A stretch of 64,000 nucleotides of DNA, from NCBI RefSeq assembly GCF_024436435.1, contig NZ_JAFMZP010000003.1, positions 620,001 through 684,000 on the forward strand. The letters run 5' to 3'. Made by a program: the position numbers and the translations under genes. The notes under the pieces were generated by a model. It did no database searches, was not told where the DNA came from, and saw nothing but the letters and a program-made list of their open reading frames with translations. Below, piece after piece: positions 59,031 to 64,000 of the stretch. This stretch comes from Desertivirga xinjiangensis. Lineage in GTDB: Bacteria; Bacteroidota; Bacteroidia; Sphingobacteriales; Sphingobacteriaceae. The number at the start of each line of letters is the position of its first letter. Position 1 is the stretch's first letter.

Positions 59031-60323
59031 ATGACTCTATCTAGTAAAAAGCGATACTTCCCGGTACTTCTCTTATTGACTTGGCTTATATTTACTGTTT
59101 TTTTCTTTATTACCGGACCTTTTAAATATCCGCTCGAAAATCAAGAAACATTATATATTTATTTGACTTTAATACATTTAAGTCTTTTTTTGGGGTATAG
59201 AAGAGGGCTTAAATCTAAAGGAAGAGAAACCCTGAATTTCTTCACTTCGATTCAGGTTTTAAAAAGGATGATAACAGTATTTTTCTTGTATACAATTGTT
59301 AAAGTTTTTCTTGGTGGTGGAGCTAATATCTTGAGTATAGGTAGCGCGATTGGCGATCCAGCTGCAAGCTATCTATCTAGTCACTCGAATGAGAATGTTT
59401 CTATCTTTGGATATATAGATATGTTATTTGCTCCCTTGCAAACCTTAGGAGTGGCGGGTGGTGTATATATGTGGAATAAGTTAAGTAGACTCTATAGGGC
59501 TTTACTTATTCTATGCATTATTATAGCTATTGGAAATTCTGTGGCTGCTTCAATACGAAGTGGAATTGTTGGAATGGTTTTAACCGTAACCTCCTCTCTC
59601 ATTTTAAGAATAGTTACTGGTGATTTGTATTTAAATTTAAAAAAGAAAATTATAATTTTCCTTTCTGTTGCGGGATTTCTTTCCCTATTTTTCATGTATA
59701 CTGCGCACCTGTCTGAAAATAGAAATACTACAATTATCCTAAACCCTCTTACCCTTGAAAGCCCTGAAGATAACAATGTTTACTTTAGGCTCTTCCCTGA
59801 AGATTGGCGATTAACGATTATTGCAACAAATTTTTACATTGGACATTCCTATTACCGGCTCAATCAAGCGATGAACCTTTCCTTTAATGGAATAGGATTA
59901 GGCTTTGCGAACTCCTATTTTATGATAAAAAATGTTACGAAGATTACCGGGTGGAATGGATTGGAAAGTATCTCATACGGTCTACGATTGGATAAAGAGA
60001 TTGGATACGGTGATTTTGGAGTATTCTGGTCAACTTTCTATACCTGGGTAGCCGCTGATTTTACTTGGCCGGGAACTGTTGTCCTAATATTTTTCATCGG
60101 CTATGTATTTTCTCTTTCATATAAAGACACTCTAAAAAAACCCAACTTGTTAGCTATTGCAACTTTTTCTAACTCATTTATATTGATTTATAGTTTTCCT
60201 TCCGTAAATCCCTTCCAGGATGGAGCGGGAATTACCAATCTGTTTGGCTTGTTCATTCTATGGGCTACTTTTAGATTTAATAGAGAACGAGATACGGGAA
60301 AAGCACAGATTTGTGAAAGTTAA
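59031..60323 (+). CDS. wzy: Wzy-type oligosaccharide repeat unit polymerase
   Basis: 430 residues with about 10-12 predicted membrane helices and a large periplasmic loop (about 230-330) before the last helices, the layout of Wzy. Sequence conservation in this family is very low, so topology and position are the main evidence. Residues typical of the active loops (arginines in SIRSGIVGM and in RLFPEDWRLTIIA) are seen. It polymerises repeat units in the periplasm with Wzz. It follows the 300-base gap and precedes two glycosyltransferases. Confidence 0.82.
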   Translation: MTLSSKKRYFPVLLLLTWLIFTVFFFITGPFKYPLENQETLYIYLTLIHLSLFLGYRRGLKSKGRETLNFFTSIQVLKRMITVFFLYTIVKVFLGGGANILSIGSAIGDPAASYLSSHSNENVSIFGYIDMLFAPLQTLGVAGGVYMWNKLSRLYRALLILCIIIAIGNSVAASIRSGIVGMVLTVTSSLILRIVTGDLYLNLKKKIIIFLSVAGFLSLFFMYTAHLSENRNTTIILNPLTLESPEDNNVYFRLFPEDWRLTIIATNFYIGHSYYRLNQAMNLSFNGIGLGFANSYFMIKNVTKITGWNGLESISYGLRLDKEIGYGDFGVFWSTFYTWVAADFTWPGTVVLIFFIGYVFSLSYKDTLKKPNLLAIATFSNSFILIYSFPSVNPFQDGAGITNLFGLFILWATFRFNRERDTGKAQICES

Positions 60324-60335
60324 TAGCAAAAATTG

Positions 60336-61490
60336 ATGAAGTCTATTGATAACGCTTATGTAATTTGGTTAGGATCAGTTTTTAATGATTCGAGCGTTGA
60401 ATTGGAAGATGCTATTAGTCCCGCCGGTAATAAATGGCAGTTAAGATTCATCAGATCATTAATTAATGACCGAAATATTGAGGTTTTTTCTTTTGGTCAT
60501 AAGCCTAAAAGAGCTTTTCCCTGTGGACCTCTTTTTGTTTCGGGAGACATATCCTGTACGCCGAATGATTTAAAGCAGTCATTGGCTTGGTATTTTAACA
60601 TTCCATATATCAGAAATATTTTTACCAATCTGTTGGTGGTATCTTCCATTATCAAACTATTAATTAAACAGAAGAAGAGACCTCATGCTGTAATTACTTA
60701 TAATATTTACAGTTATAATTTCCTTGCTGCATTAGTATGCAGATTTCTTTTTTTTATAAAGTGGATAGCAGTAGTCGCCGATCCTATAAATGACCGTACT
60801 GATAAATATAACCCATTGTTGAAGCTTTCCAATGGAACTGTTTATCTTTCAAAACATCTCTACAATCAATCAAAAGCGATTAACAAACTTCACATTGAGG
60901 GTGGAGTTGAGGTTTTCGATTCCGAGGATAAAAATTCCGGCGACTATACAGGAACTAAATATATTTTGTATACGGGAAGGGTTACTAAACATAATGGAAT
61001 TGATCTTTTATTAGATGCTTTCAAACTTGTGCCGGATCCAAGTTTACATCTAATAGTGACAGGGAAATGTGAAGATGTTGTTGCAAGGAGATTTTTAAGT
61101 CGGGGAGAGCGTGTGGTTTATAAAGGAGTGGTAAGTGAAGTTGAACTGCAGCAACTTTATCGCAACGCAACGATATGTGTCAACCCTCGATTAATCGGTG
61201 ACAAAACCAATACGTCAATATTTCCCTCTAAATTATTAGAATATCTTTCTTACTATAAGCCGATCGTTAGTACTTACACACCAGGTATTAGTGAAGAATA
61301 TACGGAGGTTATTAAATTTGTTTATGAGGACTCGCCTGAGAAGTTGGCTTCTTTAATAGGCGAAGTTGTTAACTGGGACGAAGAGATGGTAGTGCAAAAT
61401 ACAGCTCGTGTCAAGAGGTTTGTAAGTAATTTTAAAACCTGGGAGAGGATGACAGCGAATTTTTGGAGATGGCTGCTAACAATAAAATAG
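60336..61490 (+). CDS. GT4-type glycosyltransferase
   Basis: 384 residues from the ATG at 60336; a TTG one codon upstream is less likely. It has two Rossmann-like halves (GT-B). The second half has YTGRVTKHNGIDLLLDAFKL (donor-binding start), a central LIVTGKCEDVV strand, VYKGVVSEVELQQLY, and the E-x7-E type region in FPSKLLEYLSYYKPIVS. The strongest part fits GT4 enzymes that use UDP- or GDP-sugars. The acceptor and sugar are unknown. It is 12 bases after wzy and 7 bases before the next glycosyltransferase gene. Confidence 0.85.
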   Translation: MKSIDNAYVIWLGSVFNDSSVELEDAISPAGNKWQLRFIRSLINDRNIEVFSFGHKPKRAFPCGPLFVSGDISCTPNDLKQSLAWYFNIPYIRNIFTNLLVVSSIIKLLIKQKKRPHAVITYNIYSYNFLAALVCRFLFFIKWIAVVADPINDRTDKYNPLLKLSNGTVYLSKHLYNQSKAINKLHIEGGVEVFDSEDKNSGDYTGTKYILYTGRVTKHNGIDLLLDAFKLVPDPSLHLIVTGKCEDVVARRFLSRGERVVYKGVVSEVELQQLYRNATICVNPRLIGDKTNTSIFPSKLLEYLSYYKPIVSTYTPGISEEYTEVIKFVYEDSPEKLASLIGEVVNWDEEMVVQNTARVKRFVSNFKTWERMTANFWRWLLTIK

Positions 61491-61497
61491 TATACAA

Positions 61498-62523
61498 ATG
61501 TTGTTAATCGACGCGACCTATATTAACCAAAGTGGAGGTAAGGTTCTTTTAGAGTATTTTGTTGAAGCAATTAAATCGCAAGGGAAAGAGTTCCATATCT
61601 TATTAGATGGACGTCTAACGATCTCCTCTAACAACGAGAAATTGTTTGATAGCTATTCTATAACTAGTAATGAAAAGGATCGCGCTAGATTTTATAAAGC
61701 TCTACCTGTTGGAATTACTACAATATTTTGTTTTGCAAATGTGCCACCGCCAACCTCTATCCAGGGCTTGAAAGTTTATATCCTTTTTCACAATACGTTG
61801 ATCTTATCTCCTGTTAAAGAAAAAAATGCGTATTCTTTAAAGCAAAAACTACTTTTCCTTTTGCGCAGGTATTATATCTTATTGAGGAATAGAAAATCTT
61901 ACAAATGGATAGTTCAGACTCCATCTATGCAAAAAAAGCTTGCGAAAGGTTTAAGTATTTCACCTCAGAATATTTTTATTTATCCGTTTTTTTTAGATAA
62001 TTTCTCACAGTATCGTACCAGTAAAAAGATAAACCAGCTGATGTTCCTTTATGTAGCAGATGGAGTAAAACAAAAAAACCATGATGTTTTATTTGAGGCC
62101 TGGATTATCTTATTAAAAAAGTACAAATATCAAGCCGAGCTGCATTTAACCATCCCTGAGAATTACACCGCGTTGATAGATAAAATCAAGACCCTTAATG
62201 AAGGCGGATTGAAAATCATAAATCACGGATACTGCGACAAAGAAAAGCTTTATTCATTATATTCATCAGCGAATTGTTTAATCTTTCCTTCATTAGCTGA
62301 AAGCTTTGGATTACCTTTGATTGAAGCGGCAAATGCAGGTTGTAATATTATTGCTGCAGATCTGCCATATGTATATGACGTTATAAGGCCGTCAGCCACA
62401 TTTAATCCGTATAAAGCAGAGGATCTCGCCAGCAAGTTAGTAATTGTCTTAAACGAAGGGATTTCAATGCCAACTGAGGTTGTTGTAAAAAACGAGATTG
62501 ATAATTTAATTAATGTCTTTTAA
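61498..62523 (+). CDS. GT4-type glycosyltransferase
   Basis: 341 residues. A GT-B protein whose C-terminal half carries LMFLYVADGVKQKNHDVLFEAW, a strand-loop typical of the donor site, and the signature SLAESFGLPLIEAANAGCNI (E-x-F-G-x-P-x-x-E). The N-terminal half is diverged and lacks the usual glycine-rich first loop but has an early NQSGGKVLLEYF. It probably adds one sugar to the repeat unit. It is separated by 7 bases from the previous gene and 5 from capE. Confidence 0.88.
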   Translation: MLLIDATYINQSGGKVLLEYFVEAIKSQGKEFHILLDGRLTISSNNEKLFDSYSITSNEKDRARFYKALPVGITTIFCFANVPPPTSIQGLKVYILFHNTLILSPVKEKNAYSLKQKLLFLLRRYYILLRNRKSYKWIVQTPSMQKKLAKGLSISPQNIFIYPFFLDNFSQYRTSKKINQLMFLYVADGVKQKNHDVLFEAWIILLKKYKYQAELHLTIPENYTALIDKIKTLNEGGLKIINHGYCDKEKLYSLYSSANCLIFPSLAESFGLPLIEAANAGCNIIAADLPYVYDVIRPSATFNPYKAEDLASKLVIVLNEGISMPTEVVVKNEIDNLINVF

Positions 62524-62528
62524 TTGAT

Positions 62529-63569
62529 ATGTTGAAAAATAAAGTGCTTTTAATAACTGGCGGTACAGGATCGTTTGGCAACGCTGTTCTAGACAGATTT
62601 ATAAATACAGATCATTTTAAAGAGATTCGTATTTTCTCTCGAGACGAAAAAAAACAACATGATATGCGTGTAGCTCTCAACCATCCCAAACTAAAGTTTT
62701 ATATTGGAGATGTTAGAGACTACGCAAGTGTTGAATATGCAATGCGTGGAGTAGATTACGTATTCCATGCTGCAGCATTAAAACAGGTTCCATCATGCGA
62801 GTTTTTTCCTCTTGAAGCCACAAAGACGAATGTATTTGGCACACAGAATGTAATTGAGGCCGCTGTTAACAACAAAGTTACTAAAGTAATTTGTCTTAGT
62901 ACAGATAAGGCAGCATATCCAATAAATGCCATGGGCATTTCAAAGGCTTTAATGGAAAAAGTTGCTATTGCAGCTTCTCGAAATATAGATGATGATGTTA
63001 CCACAATTTGCTTAACACGTTACGGGAACGTCATGGGGTCCAGAGGCTCTGTTATTCCTTTGTTTTTAAAGCAAATACAAAACAAGGAAGTTATTACAAT
63101 AACAGATCCTAACATGACGCGTTTTCTAATGTCTTTAGAAGAAGCTGTTGATCTAGTTCTATTTGCTTTTGAAAATGGAAAACAAGGGGATCTATTCGTC
63201 AATAAGGCGCCTGCGGGAACTATTGGAGATTTAGCGCAAGCTTTAAAAGAGCTTTGTCAATCAAATACCGAAGTTAAAATAATTGGGACCAGACATGGGG
63301 AAAAGTTATATGAAACTTTATGCACGCGGGAGGAAATGTTAAAAGCTGAAGATATGGGAGAGTTCTACAGGATTCCAGCTGATAATCGTGATTTAAATTA
63401 CAATCAGTATTTTTCTGAGGGAGAACAAGATATTTCCAAAGTTGAAGACTATCATTCTCATAACACAAAAAGAGAAGATGTTGTGGGAATGAAGAGTCTT
63501 CTGTCTAAATTGCCATTAATCCGAAAGGAAGTATTTCATGAAACGGATGTTCTAACACAACACTTTTAA
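62529..63569 (+). CDS. capE: UDP-GlcNAc 4,6-dehydratase/5-epimerase of the CapE/FnlA/WbjB type
   Basis: 346 residues. An extended SDR with TGGTGSFG at 10-17 and the catalytic region in LSTDKAAYPINAMGISKALMEK (in parts; the M-x-x-x-K form replaces Y-x-x-x-K). NVMGSRGSVIPLFLKQI and TDPNMTRFLMSLEEAV are marks of the CapE group. It converts UDP-GlcNAc to a 4-keto-6-deoxy sugar with inversion at C5, the first step to UDP-L-FucNAc (and L-QuiNAc). In Staphylococcus aureus it is followed by CapF and CapG; here a cupin follows, which agrees with the L-FucNAc route. Confidence 0.92.
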   Translation: MLKNKVLLITGGTGSFGNAVLDRFINTDHFKEIRIFSRDEKKQHDMRVALNHPKLKFYIGDVRDYASVEYAMRGVDYVFHAAALKQVPSCEFFPLEATKTNVFGTQNVIEAAVNNKVTKVICLSTDKAAYPINAMGISKALMEKVAIAASRNIDDDVTTICLTRYGNVMGSRGSVIPLFLKQIQNKEVITITDPNMTRFLMSLEEAVDLVLFAFENGKQGDLFVNKAPAGTIGDLAQALKELCQSNTEVKIIGTRHGEKLYETLCTREEMLKAEDMGEFYRIPADNRDLNYNQYFSEGEQDISKVEDYHSHNTKREDVVGMKSLLSKLPLIRKEVFHETDVLTQHF

Positions 63570-63579
63570 CGAGACTTTA

Positions 63580-64000
63580 ATGTTATCCAATCTTAAAGCC
63601 CAAATCATTATCGGGGAAAAGCATTCAGACTTCAGGGGATCGCTCCGCTATTTTAACGATTTTGACCTGAGCGCGGTAAAGCGGTTATATATTTTAGAGC
63701 ACCCTGATACTCAAGTTGTCAGGGCATGGCAGGGGCATCGGTATGAAAAGAAATGGTTTAATGTAGTGGCTGGAGGTTTTGAAGTGGTTTTAATTAGGAT
63801 TGACAACTGGTTGTCGCCATCTGAAAATATCCCACCGGAAGAATATAGTTTAACATCATCTGAGAATCACATACTTCACGTTCCTGGAGGGTATGCCACT
63901 GGCTTTAGAGCATCAGAGCCAAATTCTAAAATGCTGGTTTTTTCGAACTTTTCTGTCGAAGAATCTCAGGAAGATGACTATCGGTTCGATGCAAAAAAAT
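63580..64000 (+). CDS. WxcM-type cupin sugar-modifying protein, 5' part
   Basis: At least 140 residues, running off the right edge. The frame opens with MLSNLKAQIIIGEKHSDFRG and has the WxcM/FdtA-type cupin pattern: RGSLRYFNDFDLSAVKRLYIL, then VVRAWQGHRYEKKWF (two histidine/glutamate ligands) and HVPGGYATGF. It matches the cupin half of CapF, which catalyses C3 epimerisation in L-FucNAc synthesis, but here it starts as a separate gene rather than as the C-terminal domain of a reductase. A dTDP-keto sugar isomerase of FdtA type is the alternative. It is 10 bases after capE, in the same operon. Confidence 0.75.
   Translation, partial: MLSNLKAQIIIGEKHSDFRGSLRYFNDFDLSAVKRLYILEHPDTQVVRAWQGHRYEKKWFNVVAGGFEVVLIRIDNWLSPSENIPPEEYSLTSSENHILHVPGGYATGFRASEPNSKMLVFSNFSVEESQEDDYRFDAKK

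Overview
The window reads as a chromosomal segment of a Bacteroidota species, most likely of the Sphingobacteriaceae (Pedobacter/Mucilaginibacter type). Supporting signs are a giant SprA type IX secretion translocon protein, families largely confined to Bacteroidota (DUF6266, DUF6600, an LptE-TPR-SecG cluster), a near absence of Shine-Dalgarno sequences, and promoters of the Bacteroidota form TTTG-N19-TAnnTTTG (best example upstream of gcvH). Genus is inferred, not proven. I saw no rRNA or tRNA genes, insertion sequences, prophage or CRISPR array.

Positions 1-33,000 are mostly housekeeping: the 3' part of ilvE, an AsmA-like membrane protein, miaB, an envelope/secretion cluster (sigma-54-type regulator, lptE, TPR-like protein, secG), groES-groEL, an MscS channel, secA, an M20 amidohydrolase, dnaG-yraN, a glutaminyl cyclase lipoprotein, a sodium/solute symporter, a malic enzyme-phosphotransacetylase fusion, ruvA, the 7-kb sprA and gcvH-vanZ. 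A 37-residue lipoprotein gene overlaps the end of the vanZ-like gene. The spaces around 32.1-33.8 kb and 35.2 kb hold a family of 87-bp nested palindromes, two of them inside a 136-bp direct repeat.

Positions 33,800-46,800 are mixed: an orphan lutB, a secreted DUF6600 protein, nucleotide-sugar genes (rfbD, rfbA, gmd), an AT-rich pair of a nucleotidyltransferase-fold protein and a small helical partner that resembles a toxin-antitoxin or defence pair, DinB and SRPBCC proteins, a SWIM-SNF2 helicase and a DUF6266 protein.

From 46,900 to the right edge runs a Wzx/Wzy-type surface polysaccharide locus on the plus strand: Wza-like exporter, Wzz-like co-polymerase, a chain of overlapping small genes (GDPD-fold protein, HAD phosphatase, two nucleotidyltransferase-fold proteins, cupin, unknown protein), Wzx, WavE-like protein, a GT11 fucosyltransferase, a GT-D-like protein, Wzy, two GT4 glycosyltransferases, a CapE/FnlA-type UDP-GlcNAc dehydratase/epimerase and a WxcM-type cupin cut by the window edge. 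gmd (toward GDP-fucose) fits with the fucosyltransferase, and capE plus the cupin suggests an L-FucNAc-type sugar. The chain at 50.6-54.4 kb is the best candidate for an undescribed pathway: it looks like a route to a nucleotide-activated, phosphate-containing substituent. That is inference from folds and gene order.
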